The notes under the pieces: generated by a model
The model's input: the letters and a program-made list of their open reading frames with translations, nothing else
Databases searched by the model: none
Told to the model about the DNA's origin: nothing
Shown here: in pieces, positions 56,001-64,000 of the stretch
How the letters are laid out: every line of letters starts with the position of its first letter
Position numbering within the stretch: position 1 is the stretch's first letter
DNA from: Pyropia yezoensis
Taxonomy: Eukaryota > Rhodophyta > Bangiophyceae > Bangiales > Bangiaceae
NCBI GenBank assembly: GCA_009829735.1
Contig: CM020618.1
Span: forward strand, 25,455,122-25,519,121
Reading direction: 5' to 3'
DNA: 64,000 nucleotides
Made by a program: the position numbers and the translations under genes

Positions 56001-57079
56001 GTGGCTCTCATGAGTCCCAACTGACCATCCAACAACTTGTGATATTGCTCCAAGAGGCGTTCAACTTGAACCCTCAACCTGGGTGGAACATTCTCCATAT
56101 TCACGTGGGGCCGAGAAGAGGCGGCTGGCTTGGCATGGTTCTTCTCCTTTCGTGACTTCCGGTCGCTACTCGCTCCCGCGTTGAGGGTGACCGCTACTAC
56201 TCGTCCCTCATGTTGGTCGATGTAGCCGAACTTGGCTCCCGACTTGAAGTACTTGGGCGAAGAGCTCAGGTTCACCACCTGAACCTTCCACGGGACTCCG
56301 GCTTTGGAGTCCATCGTGCCAAGGGCAACATGCACTTGGTGCTTGCGAGCAAGACGGGTGTTAGGGTGCATCAACCCGCTCCCCGTATAGTCAGTTACAA
56401 CGTCAACGTGTGCCACCGAGTTGGGAGGCGACATGACCTTACGGGCTAAACGCAGGGTAGCAGTAAACCCTTCTCTCACGGAGCAAACAGGCTTCGACTG
56501 TGAGAGTGTCACGGGAGGCACAGACGTTCCCTTACTAAGGATGGGGATGGTCTCCCCTTTCATGAACTTGACGCAATACTCCGGGCCACAAATCAGGGGC
56601 TCTTGTGTTACAACATAAGGGGTACCCAGAAGCAGGGGTACCGATATATTCTCAACTACTCCATAGGTCACTTCGACCTCATGTTCTCCCAACCTAGTTG
56701 TTAGGGTCACGGCACCAACAATGGGAAGTACCCCACCATTGATGTCAATCATATGATCGGCCTTAGACCTCCGGCGTTAGAGCTTCATCTCCTTTGGTAA
56801 TAGCGACTTGCGTATCAAGGAGGCTCCTGACCCGGTATCAAGTACGATACGGGCACAACAGGCACGGCCGGGGGCTAGTTGCTCCCGGCCAGCCACCTGG
56901 AAGTTCTCACCCGTCAGCACCGCGATGACCCGACGTGGGTTTACGTTCTTGGGGAGTCCTACCCGAGGTGAGCGGACTCCCTTAGGTCGCCGCAGTATCC
57001 GGCAGGGTTGGTTTGCCCTCTTGACCCACTTGGCCGAGGCTGCCGTGGTGACCTCAGGACGGCCAGCTCCAACGGTCAT
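53096..57079 (-). pseudogene. pol (PR-RT-RH-IN-chromodomain), family A copy 3, stops only
   Basis: A single frame from ATG 57079 (ATGA overlap with gag) to TGA 53096, interrupted by nonsense codons: TAA near 56777, TGA near 54905 (TGG in copy 2), TGA 54374 (GGA in copy 2), two TAG at about 53537 and 53528, TAG near 53282, and TAA-TAG inside the chromodomain (near 53205). Domains as in copy 2: LDTGSGASLIRK protease, YLDDIIVFF in RT, ILDVDACYDQLG RNase H, integrase MEILGPLPV...SDNGPQF...GQVERFNK, KGAYQVLRTD and the chromodomain. The first catalytic-core block reads MEILGP, with MDILGP in copy 2, so the first catalytic Asp is changed to Glu. Not functional as it stands. Confidence 0.92.
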
Positions 57080-59022
57080 TCGTTTTCCGCCGACTTGGCC
57101 TCGGAATCCGAGGGCGAAGGGGAAGACGACGAGTCCGAGGACGACGTGTCCGCCCCTTCCGTCGAGGGTGTGGTGACCACCACTACCGGTCGGGGTCCAC
57201 CCACGCGGCGTGAACGTACTTCGTTCGAAGCCGACTTCTTACTCGCATTCTTAACGAGTTGTTGAATGCGTTTACTCAACATAGGGCAATTATATGCCCA
57301 GTGTCCATCGGAGTTGCAGTTCCAGCACCGATGGTCAGTTCCCGGAGGAGTCTTCCCGACTTGGGAAGTAGATGAGGCACCCTCGGAAGTTCCCACGGCA
57401 GGTACTACCTTATCCTTGCGGATTCGGCGTGTCTCTCGTAGCTCTCGGGCCTGGCGCGCCTCTTCTCGTTCTTTGGCCAACTCGGCCTGACGCTCCTGGC
57501 GTTGCTCCTCCCGCAACTTGCGGTAGGCCTTACCTCTGCGATAGGCAAACCTGGCCAACTCGGATAGTGTCGCCCGGGCAGTATTACGCTCCCGGCTCTC
57601 CATACGGACTGACCAATGGAGTCCCTCCACAAACCGACTCTTCACCACAGCTTGTGGATGAAGAAAGCCACAGAGATTGTTGAGCTTTCGAACCCGCTCC
57701 GCAGAGGACAACTCGTCCTCAGTCTCTTCCTGATGGGCTCGCGTAAACTTCTTGACTTGAGAAGCCAACGCTGCTTCATCCACCATGGCTCTCAACAACC
57801 ATTTGACGAGCTCCAAGTAGGACGTAGCCTCACCAGCGCCTGCACTTGAGGAACTGGGCATGACGGACATAAGTTCTGTCCGGAGGTCGCCCTTGGTAAA
57901 CTCCTGTCGCATGTAAAAAGCCATGCCTTCACTTATGGCAGTGTCGTCACAGGCTTTTGTGAAACGACGTAGAAACTCAAAGACACGGAGGGGGGGGGTT
58001 CCATCCCGCTCCGCTTTGTGCCCAAAAGAGTGAAGTGCATTCTTCTTGGCACGGCCCATAGCTCGGGCCTGAATAGGACCGTACGCCACCGACTTGTTGT
58101 GGAGGGCGTAGGTCTCACAGTCAAAGATCCTCTGGTAGACCGGGTTGGCTACCTGGATCTTGGGCGGCACCTCACGTTGAGGGAAAAGCCGCTGGGGCAA
58201 TGGGGTGAGTTGACCCACTGTGCCAGTTGTCTGCCGCGGCGAGCTTGGTGTAGCCACCGGCGTTTCCGAGGGGAACTCCCCCGTAAAGGGCGCCCGCCCC
58301 ACCGAGAATGGTGTGGCTCCCTCGTTGGGAGTCACAGGGGTCGCCCCCGGTTCGGTGCGACCCGAGACAGGCGTAGGGAGGGATTCCCCCTGCGTCTGAG
58401 GGCTCGAAAGCCCCAATCCGGTCTGGACATTGAGACCATCTGGCAAACTTGCCACAATCTGATTCAAAATAGTATTCGTCATCGTGACCACCAGGTCCGG
58501 CGAAGTCTGCCGCAACACATTGGTCGCCTTCCGACAGACAGTTCCCGCGAGGAGTGGATTATCGACTCAAGTTGAGTCTCGGTCTGCCTCCGGGAGTCCA
58601 CCTGAGGGGTAAACACGATCCTCAGGGGCCTCAACCGGGGGCATGGGCGCGAGCCCATCGCCGACCAACGGAGGTCCGCCGTCCTCCAAAAGCCTAGTTG
58701 GCGACGGCTCCAAGGCAAAGTTGGCTCCAACCCGAGTGGATCCCGCGGAGACAGTCCTTTCACCTCGGGACGTTTCCGTTAAGTGTACCACACTGTGGCC
58801 GGACTTCGGCCCACCCACATCAGAAGTGTCACCCGAGTGAACTCCCGACTGAGTCGGGGTGGCCTGTTCCCCGCCCGCACCTCCAGTCCTGCTGGGTTGA
58901 GGGACCTCTAGTCCCTCTGCGACCCCAGGTAAACCCACCTGTGTCTCACCAGTATTCAAAGGCACTGAAGTACGTGCGTCACCCGTGTACTCCCCGGACG
59001 ACGGGGGGTCCGAGCTAGCCAT
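57076..59022 (-). pseudogene. gag, family A copy 3, one stop
   Basis: ATG 59022 in the conserved gctaacATGGCT context. One in-frame TGA near 58567-58569 (GGA in copy 2, a G-to-T change) separates an N-terminal disordered part from an open 480-codon core. The core includes PLRVFEFLRRFTKACDDTA, ERVRKLNNLCGFLHPQ and the CCHC knuckle CWNCNSDGHWAYNCP. The end AKSAENE overlaps the pol ATG. Otherwise collinear with copy 2. Confidence 0.9.
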
Positions 59023-59121
59023 GTTGGCTAACGATCCGTATGACACGGTCCAATTCCACCGTTCCTCTGAGACAGAGGGCCCCCTACACCCGGGTACACC
59101 CGCAGGAAACGTTTTCCTCTA

Positions 59122-59139
59122 TCCCCTGCTGCTACACCG
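59122..59139 (-). other. Primer-binding site, family A copy 3 (two mismatches)
   Basis: Minus strand CGGTGTAGCAGCAGGGGA, 2 nt inside the 5' LTR; differs at two positions from copies 1 and 2. Confidence 0.75.
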
Positions 59140-59141
59140 AA

Positions 59142-59611
59142 TGTGGCAAAAACCACTCCCACACGCGACACCAAAGTTGGGGCGGTGCGCAAGGACTGCC
59201 TTCCGTGTCGGGGGAACGGGAAGAAGTGCAAGTCGCACACACTCTTTCCCTGTTGTGGGGCAATCCCCCCACTGACAAACAAGAAGATGGTGTGTGGGCC
59301 AACAGTTTCTTGGTCGGGACGGGGAAGCAAGGCCAAGCCCCGCTGTCCCTCCCCTTATCCCCCCAGGGTCCCCTCAGAATCTCGCCACTCAGAATCTCCC
59401 ACCCCAGCACCTGCCCACCGGGCCACACGAAAATTCAAAACGATAAATGCAGAAAACCCTCAAACCCACGTTGGATTTACTACTAAGCTAACTATCCCAA
59501 ACTTAGGGAATGTGGACCCAAATGCAGGGGGAGGAACGAGTCAGGCTAGTAACCTGCCGCCCCTTGCATGGCAAGTGTTGCCCCCCTACCTGGGGGGTTA
59601 ATACTTCCACA
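59142..59611 (-). repeat. 5' LTR of family A copy 3
   Basis: 470 bp, TGTGGCA...TTCCACA; the terminal TGCCACA has one change. Followed by GCCAT. Confidence 0.93.
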
Positions 59612-59616
59612 GCCAT
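59612..59616. repeat. Target-site duplication (right) GCCAT
   Basis: Immediately after the LTR; identical to 50232-50236. Confidence 0.9.
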
Positions 59617-60452
59617 ATAGTTAATTCCCTTCTCAAGCTTTGATCGCTCCGGTCAAGCAACGTCCTTAGCGACTTCAGCGTGCACCACATAGCTCAAAAC
59701 TCCGGTACTTGAGCAGTCGGCATTTACGCAACTCACAGTACGAGCGGCAAGGATCTCACACCGTCCTCGTATGAGTCGGCCGTTCCGGGAGCATCCGGTG
59801 ACTACCAGGTTACCGTACTTCACTGCTCCTCCTCCGAATGAAGCAGAAGTTGCTTTGCAATGGTTGATAAAATTGATGCTGCGACCCGGAATTGAACAAA
59901 CGCCAAGCAACATGTATTCTCCAGAAGACGTAGACGACTGCGCCGCTGGCTTAATCCTCGACAACTTGAGCCAACTACGTGGTTTTTGCCAAATATCCGT
60001 GCAGCACCGACGGCAGGGTCCGTTATTTGTGCCAGTCGCTATTCTGAAGCGACTGTTGGAGTCGTGATGGCAATTGTGTGATGAGCGACGGTGTCCACGA
60101 GGGATCTGTGCTGCGGTGAAACGCCGAAAGATGCGACGTCACAGAAGTTTTGACACCTAATGCAGTGGTGTTCCCTTGCTAGAAATCGACGGTCTTCGGG
60201 TGATGTTGCAGTAAGCTGCAGTAGAACACTGTGGATTACAACGCCATGCGGTCTGTACTCACTGAGTTGCATGTGCTTCCGGTCGCCGATGATGATCCGT
60301 CTGGCATCGCAGTATGCAGCATCCGAGCGCGCATCGCAGAATGCCCCATCCCAGCTCGTATCCCAGGATGACGTTGTAGCATCCCTGGCCCCGACTTGGC
60401 GCCGACCCGGGACTGCAACCAGAGGGCACCAGGTGCCAGAACACGCCCGCCG
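59617..60452. other. Target region right of family A copy 3; no assigned gene
   Basis: AT-richer than average. One plus-strand ORF (59771-60067, about 98 codons: EAEVALQWLIKLMLRPGIEQ) looks protein-like but is unrecognised. Near 60002-60050 the sequence (gggtccgtta...cagtcgc) resembles 50200-50225 on the other side of the insertion. Confidence 0.4.
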
Positions 60453-60946
60453 TGTGGTGATGGTTGGCGGCCGTGGCCCGTGCCCGGCACTGGGATGCGG
60501 TGGACTACGCTATCCACACGTGAGAGAGGGATTTCTGATGGGTTTTTGCATACTTGTGAGGGACTTGATTTGAGAGAAATTGAGTGTGAGATTAGTGAGT
60601 GGGAATAGAATGAGTAGTGTTAGTGGCCCCCGACCTGACGAGGTTAGACTCGGGTCGTCACCACTCGGGGTTATGGGGGGGCTACCTGTCCAACGTGCCG
60701 AGGCTCCCCCAGATGCACGTTAAGCGGGACAGCGAGGCGCCCTTGGCCCGCGCCCTCAGGAAAAATGACAACTGCGCGTTTGCTTTCCTCTTCCCCGTGT
60801 GCACTACCGTGCGTAACTGTTTGCTCTGCGAGCAGGCACGTGAGGCAAGAGGCATGCCACTCTCGTAGTTCCCCTTTCTGTGTTACCTGTCCCTTTCCCC
60901 CGAGGGATATTGACACGTGTCTGAGAGGATCGAGTTTTATACCACA
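60453..60946 (+). repeat. Candidate 5' LTR of element B2
   Basis: Starts TGTGGT and ends ACCACA, 4 nt before a perfect PBS. Right end well supported by the PBS; left end is a guess from the inverted termini, as no second copy is present. Confidence 0.4.
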
Positions 60947-60950
60947 TATT

Positions 60951-60968
60951 TGGTGGAGCAGCAGGGGA
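60951..60968 (+). other. Primer-binding site of element B2
   Basis: TGGTGGAGCAGCAGGGGA, identical over 18 nt to that of family A copies 1 and 2, although LTR and gag are unrelated by eye. Confidence 0.8.
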
Positions 60969-61155
60969 TGCGAGTGTTTGAGAAGAGACATTTGGGAGCA
61001 GCGGTTGGGTTGTTCCTGTTCTGTCTTTTTCTGTGGTTTGGGAATTATCTGCATCCGTTCACGGGAATCCCATTCCTGGCTCTCCAACCCCTCTCTTGTG
61101 ATCTTGCGATCTTTGGACACGCAGGCAACTGGACTGTGGCTGTCAAGAGACCAAC

Positions 61156-61742
61156 ATGGCTACCTTCCCTGGCGCGACGGTGCCCGAAGGGGTAGACCCC
61201 GCGTCCCTTGACGCATCCCTGGGCACCGCGGGGGAAGGTGCTCGACCCGGCGTTCTCCCTACGGGTGAAGCAGACCTGCGTGTGGCATCCGGTAGCGGGC
61301 TGGAGTCTACTGGTGGCCACGTACATCCTGCTCCCGTTCCTCCGGCTGTTCCTCCTGTGGGAGCCACCCCGGGGTCAACGGCGTTTGAGTCCGCTCGCAG
61401 CAGACGTCTCCCTCCTGTCGGTTCTACTCCTCAACCTCCAGGGATAGCCCCTGGTGTGTTTACTCCTGGACCCACACATGGCAGCTGGGTGTATACACCT
61501 CTCCCTGTGGGCACTAGCAGTGCCAGAGGCACCGCTGTAACTGGTTCTACGGGTCACCCTGAGACATCGACTACTGGGACCGGCCAAGCTTTCCGTCCCC
61601 TTGCATCCTATGGGGCGGGGAGCTCCAAGACCGGTAACCGGAGCAGCCGGAGGCGTCGGCGTCGTCGCCGTCGCTCTAGCACCAGCGAGACCAGTTCCTC
61701 CAGCTCTCAGGAGGGATATGACTGGGACGCATCTCCTGGTCC
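61156..61742 (+). pseudogene. gag N-terminal part of element B2, cut by insertion
   Basis: ATG 61156 in the ccaacATGGC context, about 190 nt after the PBS. Open for 195 codons: a disordered Pro/Thr/Gly/Ser-rich region, an Arg run (about residues 165-175) and a Ser-rich stretch ending EGYDWDASPGP, where the family A LTR begins at 61743. The capsid core is not present on this side and would lie beyond the inserted element. Assignment as gag rests on position after the PBS and the shared start context. Confidence 0.55.
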
Positions 61743-62210
61743 TGTGGCAAAAACCACTTGCACACACAGTACCCAAGTTGGGGCGGTGTGCGAGGGCTGC
61801 CTCCCGTGTCGGGGGAACCGGAAGAAGTGCAAGTCGCACACACTCTATCCCTGTTGTGGGGCAATCCCCCCACGGACAAACAAGAAGATGGTGTGTGGTC
61901 CAACAGTTTCTTGGTCTGGACGGGGACGCAGGGCCAAGCCCCGCTGTCCCTCCCCTTATCCCCCCAGGGTCCACTCAGAATCTCGCCACTCAGAATCTCC
62001 CACCCCAGCACCTGCCCACCGGGCCACACGAAAATTCAAGACGATAAATGCAGAAAACCCTCAAATCCAAGTTGGATTTACTACTAAGCTAACTATCCCG
62101 AACTTAGGGAATATGGACCCAAATGGAGGGGGAGGAACGGATCAGGCTAGTGGCCTGCCGCCCCTTGCATGGCACGTGTTGCCCCCTACCTGGGGGTCAA
62201 TACTGCCACA
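61743..62210 (-). repeat. 3' LTR of family A copy 4
   Basis: 468 bp, TGTGGCA...TGCCACA, closest by eye to the LTR at 36648. Confidence 0.93.
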
Positions 62211-62223
62211 CTCCCCTCTCCTC
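62211..62223 (-). other. Polypurine tract of family A copy 4
   Basis: Minus strand GAGGAGAGGGGAG next to the LTR, identical to copy 3. Confidence 0.85.
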
Positions 62224-62553
62224 AGTTCCGACCGACCCGGTCGGCCCTGTGAGGGGGTGCGTAAACGCACGTCTCGGCGTTGGGGGGGGGACGCGACTTG
62301 CTGTCCCCCCTTGAGTACGTAACGCGGATGTGGAGGCGGTCACGTTGGCCGCCCCTCTCCTCAAGCTTGCCCACTTGGCAGCTTGCTCTCCTCGGTTCAC
62401 ACCTCACCACCACCACCACTTCTCCTTCACCTTACACGGGGCCACCCCACGCTGGGGAGGCCACCCGTTTACCCACGATCCGAGTCCCCCTCAACTCGAG
62501 GCGGGTCTCGTGCCGCGATAGCCAGGACGTCTCTCCCCAACTTGGGGAGAGCC

Positions 62554-64000
62554 ATGGCGACTCCGGGAGTGGAGACGGACTCTCTCGATGAGCGTATGGA
62601 GGACACCTCCTACGGTGCAGCGCCTGCCGGGACTTCCGGCGGGGGCTCCGCGATCGCTCCGGGGGGTGGGACTCCCGCGTCACCCGGCTTTGGGTTGACG
62701 GCAGGATCTCCCCCGGAGGCGGGACAAGTTGTCCCGCGTGAGGCCTTGGGGCGGTGGTTTTACCCCGCTTGGCCTCTGTATGAGGAGGGGTTGACTGTTC
62801 TTCGCTGTGGCCGACTCGGCGCAGCGATGGGTCGGGTATGGGACCGCCTACGGGAGAAGTATCCCCGTAGGGTCGGGTTCCCTGCCGGCTTCAGGACGGA
62901 CCAGTTTGCCTTCCTGGACGACGAGGAGGTCGAGGACGTGCAGCGGGCCAAGGCCATGGTGGACCGCGGGGGAACTATCCCGGGTCCCGGCGACTTGCCG
63001 ACCTTCACTTGGGACGCGGTGGCAACTCGCCCCCCGTACCTTCACGAGGCCGATCCGCACACTCATCACTTTGATGTGCGGATGGAGAAGGACTTCCGGC
63101 GAGGTCCCTACTTGGTGACCTCGGCTCAACTTGAGTTTCCTCAGCAGTCTGCTGCCAGTAAGGAGCAATACTACCCGAAGAAGCCCGAGTGGTGGCCTCA
63201 AGTTGAGGTCCCCTACGGGTTCCCGGCATTGTTGCCACAGTTGCTTGACCACTTCGGCTCCGTCATGTTGACGGCTGGCCCTGATCATCTGGTGTGGGCC
63301 ATGTTGGCCACCCAGTGGCTCCTCGAGGTCATGTCGACCTGGGTGTCATGTGTTCAGCGGCGGGGGATGCTCTGGCATCTCCCCCTCCGGCTCATCCAGG
63401 GTTTGGAACAGCTCACCCCTCAGCTAGTTGCTGAGGGGTGCTCGTCAGGACAACTCACTCTACTTGAGGAGATGCTCCGCCTCCACAAGTTTATCGAGTG
63501 GGAGAGCATTGAGCACAAGTTGCGCCGCCCCACTCGGGGGCCCAAGGACGATGGCGCACTTCGCCAGTTCGTGTGGGTCGCTCGTGAACTTCACGACGGC
63601 CGTGTGGTCCTACGAGAGGGGTTGGGCATCGGGGACTACCCGTATGCCCCGGGGGTGGATCGTCACACTGCGCCACCCCCGGACAAGCCCATAGTTATGG
63701 CTGTGCCCTCATATGATGACCATATGACTCAACCTACTGCGGGGGCCCCAAGTCGGGGTCGCAGTTACACCCGGGTACCGCCACCTCGGCGTGCCCCTCC
63801 GCTTCCTCCTGTTCCTTTCCAGCCTCACGGGAACATCCCGATCAGCGTGGCCGTGGAGTCATCCACACCGGTGTCTCCCAACTTGGGGGCCACCCTCCTG
63901 ACGGTATACCCCAAGTTGGTGTTACCGCCCACGCCTCTAACCTCAGAGATGATGATCACCACGTTGGTGCGCACCATTTCCTGGTTGGCCGCGTCGACCG
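62554..64000 (+). CDS. Antisense ORF (aORF) of family A copy 4, open (partial)
   Basis: ATG 62554 (gagccATGG), open for all 482 codons to the window edge; by comparison with copy 3 about 165 more codons, including the Arg/Ser-rich tail, should follow. Reads MATPGVETDSLDERMEDTSY at the start and contains the core blocks seen in copy 3: PREALGRWFYPAWPLYEEG, HTHHFDVRMEKDFRRGPYLV and LLEEMLRLHKFIEWESIEHK. At the three sites where copies 2 and 3 have stops it has sense codons (TAT, GAG, TAC). This is the best template for the protein. A 343-nt leader separates it from the LTR, starting with the PPT complement. No homology to env, protease inhibitors or other known families recognised. Confidence 0.8.
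   Translation, partial: MATPGVETDSLDERMEDTSYGAAPAGTSGGGSAIAPGGGTPASPGFGLTAGSPPEAGQVVPREALGRWFYPAWPLYEEGLTVLRCGRLGAAMGRVWDRLREKYPRRVGFPAGFRTDQFAFLDDEEVEDVQRAKAMVDRGGTIPGPGDLPTFTWDAVATRPPYLHEADPHTHHFDVRMEKDFRRGPYLVTSAQLEFPQQSAASKEQYYPKKPEWWPQVEVPYGFPALLPQLLDHFGSVMLTAGPDHLVWAMLATQWLLEVMSTWVSCVQRRGMLWHLPLRLIQGLEQLTPQLVAEGCSSGQLTLLEEMLRLHKFIEWESIEHKLRRPTRGPKDDGALRQFVWVARELHDGRVVLREGLGIGDYPYAPGVDRHTAPPPDKPIVMAVPSYDDHMTQPTAGAPSRGRSYTRVPPPRRAPPLPPVPFQPHGNIPISVAVESSTPVSPNLGATLLTVYPKLVLPPTPLTSEMMITTLVRTISWLAAST

Larger units (their letters stand above)
50237..59611 (-). mobile_element. Family A Ty3/gypsy copy 3, complete (9375 bp)
   Basis: Both LTRs (50237-50705 and 59142-59611) and GCCAT duplications on each side. 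Minus-strand order: 5' LTR, PBS, gag, pol with chromodomain, aORF on the opposite strand, PPT, 3' LTR. The two LTRs differ at roughly fifteen to twenty positions by eye, so the insertion is not very recent. All lesions in gag and pol are substitutions that make stops; I found no frameshift. This copy defines the family architecture. Confidence 0.95.
61743..64000 (-). mobile_element. Family A Ty3/gypsy copy 4, continues past the window
   Basis: 3' LTR (61743-62210), PPT and aORF are inside the window; pol, gag and 5' LTR would lie to the right. Inserted into the B2 gag. The left flanking 5 bp are GGTCC; the right duplication cannot be seen. Confidence 0.9.

Noticed and set aside
59142..59611. 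LTR region as a protein-coding exon
   Set aside because: Similar ORFs of 90-120 codons recur in every LTR copy on both strands, but the TG...CA ends, PBS/PPT adjacency and TSD show that it is an LTR.

Overview
Organism and character. The window is nuclear eukaryotic DNA: GC-rich, full of poly-C/poly-G runs and (GCC)n repeats, sparse in host genes and dominated by transposable elements. A pentatricopeptide-repeat (PPR) gene, a probable mitoribosomal mS28/bS1m-like protein, a CYTH-domain remnant, DIRS-type and Ty3/gypsy elements, and almost intron-free reading frames fit a GC-rich alga. A bangiophyte red alga (Porphyra/Pyropia type) is my best guess, but this is inference. No tRNA, rRNA or CRISPR array was seen. 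Positions 27516-28015 are a 500-N assembly gap.

Layout, left part (1-18.1 kb). A decayed zinc-finger plus SF2 (RecQ-like) helicase gene occupies 1.1-7.2 kb: one frame with four in-frame stops, then frame changes. A CYTH (thiamine-triphosphatase-like) remnant at 8.3-9.0 kb is broken by GGC and G runs. Next to it lies a 1.5-kb, roughly 21-bp minisatellite whose orientation flips in the middle. An unrecognised coiled-coil protein (11751-12488) follows. On the minus strand are the S1/mS28-like gene and the PPR gene (13.4-15.8 kb). An 18-bp minisatellite and an AT-richer stretch without recognisable genes complete this part.

Right part (18.1-64 kb) is almost all mobile DNA. Four copies of one chromovirus-like Ty3/gypsy family (here 'family A', gag-pol on the minus strand) lie at 18.1-21.5 (truncated), 28.5-37.1, 50.2-59.6 (complete, with GCCAT target-site duplications) and 61.7 kb to the edge. 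A divergent gypsy element ('family D') runs on the plus strand at 21.5-27.5 kb. Two further LTR-element gag genes (B1 at 47.3 kb, B2 at 61.2 kb), a Harbinger-like remnant (28.2-28.5 kb), a pogo/CENP-B-like transposase pseudogene (38.4-40.0 kb) and a DIRS-like tyrosine-recombinase retroelement (41.9-46.6 kb) fill the rest.

Most interesting result. Family A carries, between the end of pol (chromodomain) and the polypurine tract plus 3' LTR, a roughly 647-codon ORF on the opposite strand. It is seen in three copies and is unbroken for 482 codons in the 62.5-kb copy. By eye, a homologous antisense ORF sits at the same place in family D. I call it the aORF; it ends in an Arg/Ser-rich tail. Three LTR lineages (A, B1, B2) also share essentially the same 18-nt primer-binding site. 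Gag and pol of family A meet at an ATGA stop-start overlap.
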